NCBI GenBank assembly: GCA_019925105.1
Contig: JAHGAU010000004.1
Span: forward strand, 434,001 to 498,000
DNA: 64,000 nucleotides
Direction of reading: 5' to 3'
From: Niebla homalea
Lineage: Eukaryota > Ascomycota > Lecanoromycetes > Lecanorales > Ramalinaceae
How positions within the stretch are numbered: the stretch's first letter is position 1; each line of letters starts with the position of its first letter. Below are positions 35,038-47,100 of the stretch, one piece after another. The notes under the pieces were generated by a model. The model did no database searches and was not told the DNA's origin. It saw only the letters and a program-made list of their open reading frames with translations. Position numbers and translations under genes: made by a program.

Positions 35038-35998
35038 GTAAATGTGCGACCTGCTTAAATCGAGTAGCGAAAAAAAAGGATTTTATTCACTTAAACCGCT
35101 CGTAAGTCATTTACGAATATCCCGGAAAAACTTACGAGCGCTTTAAGTGGTCCTAAACAGGTAAAAAAGGTTAAAAATCAAAACGTTTAAAACGGTAAAA
35201 TAACAGGTTTTATTGTTTATAATTTTCCTTATTAAGCCTTCTTGGCAACGGGTATACCAGTAACCCCCCTTATAAACCGTAAGATTTAAAGTTTTTTAAA
35301 ATTAATTACACATTCGGTTATTTTAGCTAAAAGTTACCCCAGGAATTAATAATATTATTAAGGGGGGGTTAATTAAAGGGAGTGAATTAAAAAAAACGTT
35401 AAATAAAAAAAAACTTATAAGCAAATAAGATACTTACGAGTAAACCGGATATTTACGAGCGCTCGGAGGTTAAACGAAGGGGGATATAAGATTTTTATAT
35501 TTAATATATCTATATATTGGTTTATAAATTTATATATACAAGCCTATTTTTTACCACGGTAAAAAGGCTAGGATTTTATATATATATATTATTAATAAAA
35601 TCTTTTTTTAATATATAAATATTATAAACATATATAAATAAATTAAATTACCCCCTTTAAATACCCCTCCATTAAGGGTAAATTATTAACTCCAAGGGTA
35701 ACTTTTACCTAAAATAACTGAATCTGTAATTTATTTTAAAAAATGTTGAATATTACGGCTTATAGGGGGGTAACGGTAATACCCGTTGCTAAGAAAGCTT
35801 AAATTAAAAAATTTATAATAAATAAAAACCGTTATCCTACCGTTTAAAACGTCTTTTATTTTTAACTTTTCTTTATTACTCAGTGCCGCTTAAAGCGCTT
35901 ATGAGTTTCTTAATTCACTTATAGGCAGCTTGCGAGCGATCTGACTGAATAAATCGATTTTATTTTTATTTACTGATCGGAGCAGGTGGCAGATTTAC
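35038..35998. mobile_element. Foldback element with ~355-bp terminal inverted repeats (FB-1)
   Basis: The left arm begins GTAAATGTGCGACCTGCTT (35038), and the right end is the complement of GTAAATCTGCCACCTGCTCC (ending 35998). The arms stay alignable for about 355 bases each, sharing for example CTTACGAGCGCTTTAAGTGG / CTCATAAGCGCTTTAAGCGG and CAACGGGTATACCAGTAACC / CAACGGGTATTACCGTTACC. The ~245-base centre is AT-rich without a credible ORF. Long inverted repeats without coding capacity suggest a non-autonomous MULE-like or other foldback transposon. I found no convincing target duplication, so the superfamily stays open. Confidence 0.8.
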
Positions 35999-36208
35999 AG
36001 TTTATATAGAGCTTTTAAATATATATTAATATTAAATAGTTATTTTATATAACATTAATTAAGAATATTAATGGGAAAAAATAAGCACTATAAAATAAAG
36101 ATAAAATATTTATTATATTACTATATAATTAACCTCGATCATAATATAGTAAATTTATAGGTAAATTCTTAAATAATCATAATTAATATTTTCAAGAATA
36201 TATTTATC
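35999..36208. other. Spacer before Copia-2
   Basis: 210 bases of AT-rich sequence; I see nothing in it. Confidence 0.6.
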
Positions 36209-36434
36209 TGTCAGACGTGAGGACGCATGAGAGTGGATGATATGTATGTGTATTGCATTGCCTATGATCTATCTAGGAAGCATGGTGATATTTACATGAA
36301 ATACTTGGGTGGTATGAGATATACGGCCAGGTAATGATATCTATACGTGCTATGGTAATATCTTAATACCGCTTATATAACGGCTTAGTGATACTTTATG
36401 CAATATTACCACTATACTTATACGTAGACTGATA
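36209..36434 (-). repeat. Copia-2 3' LTR
   Basis: 226 bp, beginning TGTCAGACGTGAGGACGCAT and ending GACTGATA. It is the least mutated LTR at its outer edge (GCATGAGAGTGGATGATATG retained), five bases longer than the Copia-1 LTRs. Confidence 0.88.
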
Positions 36435-37423
36435 TACCCCCTTAGGATCGTAATATTATTATGGCGATAATATAGATCCTAAATACCCTTATTATAGCTA
36501 TTTCTTAATTATTAATATACCGTAATTATTATAAGTAAATAATACGGTTTAAATTTAACGTTTAAGAAATTAAAAAGTTAAGAAAAATCGGTAACTTTAA
36601 GAGTAATAATAATAATAAAACCTTTATATTTTAAGTTACTCCGGAGTTTCATATATATTCAATTAAGCTCCGGGTATTAACTTAAATAATCTTATTAAGT
36701 AATCATTATTAAATATACGTTAAGAAATATTAAAAAATAGAAAATTAATGAAACCGCGAAAATAAATAAACCCGGAAAAATTGTTATATACCCGGTTTAT
36801 AATCGTAATTTTTTAAAAGCTGAATTTCTTAAAAACGAAGTCTCCGGGGTTTTACCGAGTCGTATTATAATACGGGGTTTTAAGGTTTATTATCTTTAAA
36901 ACTTAAAAGTCTTATGAATTCTTTATGTTTTTATAACCGTAAAACTTTTATAAAACCGTTTATTAATATTTTTACTATAAGTATATACTTAATATTAATC
37001 GTTTTCTTTTAATATTCCTATTATAATTAGTAATAATATATATTTATATAACGGAGTTTTATTATAAACTATAAGTTTATCTTTTAAACTATACGGATTA
37101 TTTAAGTATTATTATACTTAATCTTTAATAAATAAGTTAAATTTAATATAATTAACTTAAAGAAACGGTTCTATTATATTAGTTTTTTTACTATAAGGGT
37201 AAAGCCGAAAAGCTCGGCTTTAATAAAGCTTATTATTATTATTTTTTGCTTTATTGCTTTATTGCTTTTTAATTAATTAAGCTTTTAAAAAGCTTAAAAA
37301 TATAATTTTATAAGTTATATTATATTTTGAAATCGTTAATAAATAACGTATTTAAGGATATTATAAAAACGGTATACGGATTAATAGTTTTCCTATTTTA
37401 TATAATAATATAATGTTTAATAT
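36209..37423 (-). mobile_element. Ty1/copia element, 3' part only (Copia-2)
   Basis: A second copy of the Copia-1 family on the minus strand: its 3' LTR (36209-36434) and about 990 bases of adjoining internal sequence, aligning with 28780-29770 of Copia-1 (for example the shared GATCGTAATATTATTA and CGGATTATTTAAGTATTATTATA stretches). It stops at 37423, where LINE C begins. The remaining ~4 kb is not found beyond LINE C, so the copy was cut by deletion or rearrangement. Confidence 0.85.
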
Positions 37424-37430
37424 GAAAGGA

Positions 37431-39170
37431 ATGGCGACGAACAAAGGGACCCTAAAGGTCCAAAACGATGCGTATACGTATAGTTCCCGTAATAATAAAG
37501 GAAGTATATTAAGTACGATAAGTACAAATAACGTAATGGTTAAAAATAAGGTGGTAAACGGGTAAATAGCTTATATTAATAGAAAGGGCGACGACACGTA
37601 TGGGTAATAAAATAATAATAAGCCGGATAATACTTAAAATAAATAAAAAAAATTAAGGTTAATAAAATATATATATTAAAGCGCGTAAAATACGTAATAA
37701 TAATACGGAGATAATTAATAAATAAAGGGGTAAGAAAACCAATACGGTATTAATAATGAAAAATATAGGCGGAAGGAAGGGGTAAAAAGACTGCGGTAAT
37801 AATTTTATTAAGGGTATATAAAAAGGAAATAAGGCTAATAAGAAGGATAGGATTTTAAGGGATTAAAAATAAAAAACGGAAATAATACGTCGCTTAATAA
37901 ATAAGGGCGAAAGGGCGGTAAGGGAGGTAATAAAGGCCTTAAAAAGACTCTTTATAATAAAATAAAAGGATATTACGTTAAAGACTTAACTGATACTATA
38001 AATTAAATTAAAAAACGTAAGGGACTTTTATATAAAAATAAAAATAAAAATAAAGTTAAAAGAGGCGGAGCGCCTATAAAGCTCTTAAAGGGCAGGGGTA
38101 AAAATATTAATAAAAAGTAAAAATAACGGTTTAAGGTTAAGGGTACGAAATAAAAATATAAAAACGGTAACCTTTTAAGCGAAAAAAAGCTAGGCAATAA
38201 GGGTAATAAAAAGGGTACCCGCGGTAAAGAATAAAAGGATAATAAAGGAAAAAGTAACCGTATTAAAGAAAATGAAGATAATAACGGTCCGCTTATTTAA
38301 TAATAAGGAAAGGAACGTAATTACGGAAGTAAACCCGTTATAATTAATAAAGGCTTTTAAGGTAATAATAAAATTATTAATAGAATAAATTATTACGGTA
38401 TATAAATTATAAAATAAAGATATCCTTTTTAATATAACGTCTTTAAAAAAAAAGAAAACTTAAAGAAATTTAAGGTTTAAATTAATAAAAGAAAGTATAA
38501 GTTAATTAAGGTTTTAAGGTAATCGTTTACCATTTTAATAAGTAGAATATATTTATTACGTTTTATAAAAACCGAAAAAAAAACTATATTAAAGAATATA
38601 AAAAGGAAAAATATAATTCTTTATTTAAAGCTTAAAATCATTAATTATAAACTTCCTCCGGTAATAAAAAAACTTAACTCCTTAAAACGTATAAAAAGGT
38701 ATTTTACCGTTATATTAAGTATAATATTAATAAAATATATAATAACGTCCTAAATAAAAAGATTATTAAAAAAGGATCTTTTAAAATGACTCGGTTATAA
38801 AATAAAACGGCGGATATTTATTAATATTTTAAATATTAAAATTATAAATATATTATTATAAAATACTTTAATACTATAAAATATACGGTTTATATTAAGG
38901 GTTACGATATTTATAAGTATATAAAGTTAATAATTAAAGGATTTATAAAGGGTATATTTAAATATATCATATATAATAAGGAAGGATACTTAGTATAGGA
39001 TTCTAAGTATATAATAAAAGTTAAGGAGATTAAACATAAAGAAACCCGGATAACCATAAAAATCCAACGGTATAATATATACGGAATTAATCCGACGGGT
39101 TAATTAAAGGTAACCTTAAGATATAAGCTTAATTAATTAAATAATAAAAAATAAATAATAATAACGGATA
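37431..39170 (+). pseudogene. LINE C ORF1
   Basis: Begins at the ATG at 37431 with M-A-T-N-K-G-T-(P/L)-x-V-Q-N-D-A-Y-T-Y-S, the shared ORF1 N-terminus. The portion 38000-38200 codes for the basic Lys/Arg/Gly-rich region. This copy shows the intact form of the site where copy B inserted into copy A (38362-38385). Stops throughout; the end is estimated. Confidence 0.7.
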
Positions 39171-39369
39171 AAATAAAAAAAAAGAAACTTTTTACGATTT
39201 TAACTTTAAAGGTCAATTATCTTATAAATTTAATAATAACCGGGAAAATATTAAGTTAAAAAACGTTTAATTTTAATAAAAAGTCCGTAATTTAAATAAA
39301 TATAAATAAAGGAGCCTTTATAAAAATTAATATATAATATATTAACGCTTTTAAAAATAATATAATATA

Positions 39370-42300
39370 ACGTCCATAATAAAAAAATCAAAATAACAAT
39401 ACCGATATTTAAGTTTAAAGAAGTTAAAGATATTAATATTATAATAATATAAGAATTACTGTATAGCCTATATATATATTTATTTATTAATTTAAAAAAA
39501 GGGTTTTACTTAACTTTTAAAAAGGATAAGATAATTAAAATATACTTCTTTATAAATAAGCGGCTTACCGTAAATAATTAAAATATTATTTATTATAATA
39601 AAAACCTTTATATATTCCGTATTAGAAAAGAAGGAGACTTAAAGGGCGACCTTGATATCTATAGTTTATATAATCCGTTATTAATTAATAAAGAAAAACC
39701 GTTTACGATATTATTACTTAAAGAAGTCTTAATTACTTTAAATAAATATATATTACTTAAAGATTTTAACTTATATTATTATATATAAAATAAAAAAGGG
39801 TATATACTAAATTATATTAAATCGGATAACCTATTAATAACTACCGTTTAAATTAACCTTTTATTATTAATATTATAAAAAATTATTACGTAAAAGAATT
39901 ATAAGTTTAAAATAACGATTAATTTAATTTTTAATATAGAAAAGGTTATTAATACGGTTATAATATATAGGTTATAAAAGGATTTAAAATATAATTCGGA
40001 TTATATATTAATATAAATAACCCTAAATTAAACCATTAATATAACTTTATTATTACCGGTAAGGAGAACGTAAAAAACGGTTAAGAAAGTAAAGATTTAT
40101 ATAAAAACAGAGGAAATAATAATATAATTTACAGACCTCCCTTAATTAAAAAATAAAGATTAAATCGACCTCTTTATAAAGTAGATAATAAAAATATTAA
40201 ATAAAATAATCAATAAAATAATTTTAATAATAAAACTTTCTTAAAGAATTAAAACTTATTAAAATAAAGGGTATATAACCGTAATTATAAAAACGAAAAA
40301 GTTAATAAAAAAACTTTTAAGTATAAAAATAAAGAAATACTTAATTAATTAAAAATTATTTAAAAGGAAAAGGAAAAGATTATTAAAAAATTAAATAAAT
40401 ATATTTTTAATTTATAATATATAACTTAACGGTTTTACTTCGTAATATCTAAAAGTTAATAAAGTATAATAAAGAATAAAATAAGAAATTAAAGTTTATC
40501 CTTAAATTCCCGCTTTTTAAAAGACTTAATAATATATTAACTAATACCTTCAACGGTAAAATTAAAGCCCTTAAAAAAGCATTTTTCCCCCTTCCGTTAA
40601 AGGCTAATTTAAATAATATTAATAACATTATATACCCTGACTTTATATTAATAAATAAAGTAATAATATAAGATATAATAATTAAAACGATTAATAAATT
40701 AAAGAAGGATAAAGCCTTAGGATTAAATAAAATCCTTAATAAATTCTTATTAATAATAATATTACCGTTTAAAAAGGGTTTTATTTACTTTTTTTAAGTA
40801 TATTTTAACGTTAATTACTATTTACGTAAGTTTAAAGAAATAAAAACAATCATCCTTAAGAAGTTTATTAAGTTAAATTACTTTAAAATAAAGTCTTATA
40901 AACTTATTATATTGCTTTATACGATAAAAAAAACCTTAAAAATGGTAATAATAAAGATCCTTAATAATTATATAAAAAATTATAGACTTTTCCTTAATTA
41001 ATAAATAAGAATAAGGAGAAATCGGTTAATAAAAATACCTTTTAAATAGTTAATTAATAACGTATATATAATATAAAGTTACGGGAAGAAGTATATTATA
41101 AGTTTTTTTCTTTTAATATTATAAGTATTTTTAATAAAATAAATTATTAAAGGTTATTATATAACTTAAAAAAAAAAAGGATATTATTCTTTTTAATTAA
41201 ATAAATAAAGAGTTTCTTAAGTAATTAAGTTACATTAATTAATTTAAGAGAAAAAATAAGCTCAATAAAGCTTATTATAATAAAGATTCTTTAAAAATTG
41301 CTTATTTTTTTTATATTATTTTTATTCTTTAACGGTTTATTAATTAAGGAGCTTATTAAGTTAAAATAAAAAATTTAAATTAAAGGTTTTATTAATAACG
41401 TTTACCTCTTAATTTATAATATTTTTCTATATATAAATTATCTGGAATTAAAATAAACTTATAAAGTCTATTTTTAATAAATAAAAACTTATAAAATTTA
41501 ATTTATATTATATAAGTACGAGCTTATTTATATAATTAAAAGCTTAAAGTTATATAATATAATAATTATAATAAACTTAAATAAAATTATAATAAAGCCG
41601 GATATTAATATTAGAATCCTTAACCTTTAAATAAATAAAAAGCTTAATTAAAAAGACTATATAAGAAAAGTTTAAAAAAATAACTTTATAAAAAAAAGGT
41701 TTTATTTATTTTATTATATTAATATAAATAATTACGTTATAAAAAACCCGGACTATTTATTAAGTTATAATAAAGTTAATTATAATATATATTATAATTA
41801 TTTAATATATATTTAAGGGTACTCCGGGATATAAGAAAAAGTTTATTTAAATATTATAGAAAATTTAAAGCCGGTATCTGAAAATAATAACAGTATTTAT
41901 AAAGTAACCTTTATTCCGGTATTAAAGTTTAAGGTTTTTATGATATTAATTAAAATCTTATTAAAATAAATAATTAATTAAATAAAATTAAAAAAATATA
42001 AATATTTAATTACGATAATAAAAAATAAGTAGATTTATTAAAATTTTAATAAATTTTAAATTAAAAAAATTAAATTAAAGATATTTATCCTTTTTTTATT
42101 AAGATAAAATAAGAATAAGTTAAGAAAGAAATTAACCTTATTAATATTCCGGAAGTTAACTTAAACGTATATAAACTTTTATTAAACGTAAAAAAGATTA
42201 AATTAAAAGGATTTGAAAAATAAAGATTATAACGATTATTTTATAAATTATAATAAAATAAATTAAATATTAATAAAAATATAGGGATTTTATACTTTAA

Positions 42301-43080
42301 ACTTATTATTATTTAACTCTTAATAATAAAAATATTATTAATAATTATTTCCGTTATTATAATATTATAAAAAGGGTAATAACGTATTAATAATTTAACT
42401 CTAAACGGATAAAAACGATTTAACTTATTTTTTATTTACTATATATACCGAAGGTCGGATAAATACCGGATATAAATATAAATAAAAAAAAAGCAAAACG
42501 CTATATATATATTTTTATTTTTATTTTTTATTTATAAAAGTTAAATTAAAATTTATTATAAAAATTAATACTTATAATTACCGTTAAATATTATTTATAA
42601 AATGAAATATCCGGGTAATTATTAAATTTATAATCTTTATTAAATTATTATTATAATTTAATTTTATTATAAAAATAAATAAAATTATTAAAAACCTTAT
42701 AAAAAAAGTTTATTATTAATTAAGGAAAAAAAAGAAAAATAAAGATTAATTATATTAATTATATAAAATAAAAAATATTTTTTATAATTATAAAAATATA
42801 ATAATAAATACTTATTAAAAGTCTTTAAAGGAGTTAATAATAATAATAATATAAAAAGGGTATATATTAAGTACGTAAGTATTAATAAAAATATTTAAAG
42901 GTATTACGTAAGGTTAAGGCAATATAAATATATAAAGGAACGGAAAAATAACGAATTTAAAAATAACCTTTATAAGAATATAATCGTAATATTATAGATT
43001 TTCTTAAGGGAATTAAAATATAAAAATTATATTAATAAATTATTATTCTTTAAATAATTATTAATATTTTTTACCTTAAA
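39370..43080 (+). pseudogene. LINE C ORF2 (endonuclease, reverse transcriptase, RNase H)
   Basis: Collinear with copy A ORF2. An endonuclease segment reads IYSLYNPLLINK near 39658-39695 and LKDFNLYYYI near 39758-39790 (GDFNLHH in the family). The RT catalytic block reads F-I-N-N-V-Y-L-L-I-Y (41388-41417), with both Asp lost. The GxPQGSP block lies near 41284-41330. More eroded than copy A. Confidence 0.75.
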
Positions 43081-43205
43081 AGATAAAGGATAAAAATTTA
43101 ATAAATACCGGTTTTTACCTTAACGTTATAAATATTAGGTTTTTACGGTTATTAATAAAATTAAAAAGCCGTATATTAAGGAATACCGGAATTAACTTAA
43201 TTATT

Positions 43206-43858
43206 ATCCTTAAGTATTATAATAAGTTTATTAATAATTATAATAATACGTTAATAATTAATAAGAATTTTATCTTTAAAGTTATTTATATTTAATATTA
43301 AAGTTTTTTTTATTTTTATTATATTTATTATAAAGTTTTAATTTTACTTTTTAGAGTTATAATAATTTTATTAAAATATAAGCTTAAATAAACTTATTTA
43401 ATTATCCTTTTTATAGATTTTATTATATAAGAATAACTTATAAATATAAATAAGTTTATTACGTTAAATTATTTACTTATTACGTATATATATAAAATAT
43501 ATAAAGTAAATAAATATAATATATATAATAAATAATTATTTAACTATAAAGGTAAGAAATATAAATATATACGTTAAGTACCGGAACAAAGTAAGCCCGC
43601 TCCGTACCAAGGGATCCTTTTAAGGTTTATACCGTAATATTACTTTTACTTTAAAAAATATTTATATAATAACGGTAAATCCTTATATAAACGGTTAATT
43701 TTCTATTTAATTATTATAATAATAATTATAAAACTTTAATCTTAATATATTTCCTTAAAAATATATATAAGTTAAGAATTTAAGTATTTAATTTACTTAT
43801 AATTTTTATATTATACGTTATATAAATTTAATAAAGTTATATTTAAAATATTTAATTT
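43206..43858. other. Spacer between LINE C and the large gypsy element
   Basis: About 650 bases. Most is featureless AT-rich sequence. A GC-richer patch at about 43573-43640 (GTTAAGTACCGGAACAAAG, GCCCGCTCCGTACCAAGGG) stands out and keeps a CpA; it could be a fragment of an LTR from another family, but no partner copy was found in the window. Confidence 0.5.
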
Positions 43859-44108
43859 TAAAAAAAAAAAAAGTATAAAAAATATTAAACTTACGGATAA
43901 ATATATAAAGGAAAAGAAATATTAAAAAAGTTAATTAAGGGTAAAATTAATTTATATATACTTTAAAAAGGAAAAGTATAACGGATTATTATAATAAATA
44001 ATTTATACCTTATTAATTTATATAAAGGTTACGGTTTATCTTTAATTATATTTTATTATTATTTATTATTTTATTATTTTTACTTTTTATTTCTTCTTAT
44101 CTTTTTTA
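43859..44108 (+). repeat. Gypsy-2 5' LTR
   Basis: About 250 bp. It shares with 62759-63008 stretches such as ATATTAAACTTACGGATAAA and AGTATAACGGATTA, with almost only C/T and G/A differences. The ends (TA...TA) fit TG...CA after RIP, but the exact base is uncertain. Confidence 0.75.
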
Positions 44109-47100
44109 ACGGTCTTAAAAAGGCTTTTATTTACTTATATATAGTAAGGAATTTAGTTTAATTATATAACTTAATTATAAATAATTTATTATACCTTTTC
44201 CTTAATTAACAATAATAAAAACTATAAAAATATTATAGAAAACCGACCTTTATTATTATTATATTATATATATATAATAAAAGTAATAAGCTATAGATTT
44301 ATATATATTTATAGAATATCCTTAATTATTATTTATTTATTAAATAAATATTAAAATTAAGAAAAATAAAAGTATTTAAATAACCCTTTTTTAAGTACCC
44401 TTATTTGGATATTCTTATTATTACCCGTAATTAATACGGGGACCCCATTTATACGTATCGGTAAAGTATTATTAATATTTATTAATTAATTACTAATTAT
44501 TAAAAATTAAAAAGTAAAAAAAAACGATAACTTTTTTAAAGCGTTTTAATTATAAAAAAATAATAATATCTTTTATATTAATAACGGGCTTAAACCTTAA
44601 TTAAAAAATAATTATATATATTACCGGATATTTTAAATTATTATTAAGGAAATTACGATTTATATATTAATATAAGCCGTTCTTTTAAAATAAAAGAAAT
44701 TAAAATAAAAAAAAAAAAAAATAAAAAAAAATTAATTATTTTAAATAACGTAAAATTACTATTTAATAATTAATAACCGTAATAACCGAAATATAAAATT
44801 TATTAAGTTAATATAAATAATTAAACCCGATTAAATTATAAGTTTTATTAAATTACCCCGAATAATTAAATCGTAAATCTTATAAAATAATTTTAAGTAA
44901 TTAATTTATTTATTATAAATAAAATTCCTTAATTTTATTTAAAGTATTACATATATTCCTTAAAGACGTAAAGTTAATCCCGAAGATTATATTATACCGG
45001 GTAAGCGGTTTTTAAGATCCGTAAGTAATATTAAGTATTTTAATATTAATAAATATATAAAATTCCTTAATAATTGTTGGAATAATTAAATTAAACCGTA
45101 TATTTTAACGATAAGGGTAATAAAATAAGATTCCTTAATAAGGCTTAAGTAATTATATATACCTCTTAAAGAAATACTTTTTATTAAAATATAAATTATT
45201 AAGTTAAAAGTTACTTAAGTAGTAATTAAATTTTAAATTATTTATAAAAGTTTAAATTAAGCTTTAAAATTCCTAAGAAATAACCACAAATTATATAATA
45301 TATTAACCGGACGTAATAAACCCTTTATTTTAAATTATAAATTAAGCGATTAAAAATTAAAAAACTAAAAAATAAATTAAAAAAGTAAATAATAAAAAGA
45401 AATAAATAATAAAATTAATTAAAAAAATTAATAAGAAAGAATAAAAATAAATATACTTATAATAATAATTATATTATATATATATTAAAAATATTAATAA
45501 TAATTTATAACGGTTATTAATATAGAATTTACTTAATTTAACGGTATTTCCCTTAAAACTTTTCTATATAAAAAATAGAAAAAATTAAAATAAATAATTA
45601 TAATTTATTTTAATTTAAAAAAGAAATATAAACTTATAACAAAACATAATTTATATATACTTATATAATAACTTAAGAGACCAAAAGGACCCTTATTAAC
45701 GTTATATAATTATATATTAATTTAATTTTTTCTTTAAAAAAAAAAGCAAAAAAAATAAAAAAAACAAAAATAAAATATAGTTACTCGGAGTAACCGTAAA
45801 CCCCTTTTTTTTAAAATACCCTTATTAATGTTAATAATATATTACCGATAATATATTTTATTTTATATATATTTTAATACCCTTAAAATAAAAAAAATAA
45901 AGTTAAGTATTATTATATAAATTAAGGAATTAATTATAATATTATTGTTCTTCCTATTATTGTTTTATTTCCTTTATTAAAAAGAATATATATCCTTTTA
46001 TTTTATATTAAATTAAAAATAAAGAAAATTAAGATAAATTCATATAAATTACGGGGCTATTTTATATTTATTAATAATTATAAGTATTATTAAAGATTAC
46101 TTAATAATAAATTTTATTAATTTCTTTTTAAAGAATAATAAAATATTATTAAGAATCCCTTAATCCTTTAAATCTGAAGTGGAATTAATTAATATATATA
46201 AAATAAAGGAAATACTTAAATAATTCTAGGTATCCTCCTTAATAATAATAATAAAGTTAAATATAAAAGAAAACCTAATAATATTATTAATAATCTTAAT
46301 TTTTATTTTAAAATTATCGGAAACTTTATAGTAAAAAATTAAAATATAACCCGGGATTAAAACTTTATTTTATAAATTAAGAAAACTAAATAAATAAGAA
46401 AATGAATTAAATAATATATAAAAATAAATTTATAATATATAAGAAAAGATTAGAAAAGATACTTCCCTTAATTAATAAATAAATACGATAAATATAAAAC
46501 TTAAAAAAAAAACGTAACGTATTAAGTAAAGTAATTAGAAATTAAAGTTTTATTTATAAATAAAGTAATAAACGATATTATAAAAGAAAATATAAAGAAT
46601 TTTTAAAAATTCTTAAATTAAGAATTCTTAAAATTAAATCTTAATAACCTTATAAAGTAAATAATAAATAATATTAAAGTATTATTTCAAGGAATTAATT
46701 TTATCTTTAATTATTATAAGTATTTATTTTATATTATACATAATTTAAATAAAAAGGATATTAAACCCTAAAACCGGAAAATACGATAAATAAAATAATT
46801 AAATATATATTAAAAAATATAATTAATTATTTTAAGAATAATTTAACGGATATAGAGCTCCGTAAACGTTTAATAAAGAATATATATAAAAAGCTTAATT
46901 TTTATAAAGTATACCTTAAAATAAAACAGATTACGGAAAAAATAAAAAAGAAACGGGAACTTAAAAAAAAAAAAGGATAAAAAGGCGAATCTTAAAGCTT
47001 AAATATTTATAAATTAATTAAATTATATAAATAAAAACCTTTAAGAAGTTACGTTAAAGGTAAATTTAATATATATTAATTATAACGGAATTATATAAAT

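Larger units (their letters stand above)
37424..43205 (+). mobile_element. Tad-like LINE, copy C (3' tail missing)
   Basis: A near full-length plus-strand LINE starting GAAAGGAATGGCGACGAACA inside Copia-2. It follows copies A and D to GGAATACCGGAATTAACTTA at about 43205 and then departs from them: the last ~35 bases, including the AATC tail, are absent. No matching target duplication was found. Because LINEs lose 5' rather than 3' sequence on insertion, the end was probably removed later, together with the rest of Copia-2. Confidence 0.88.
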
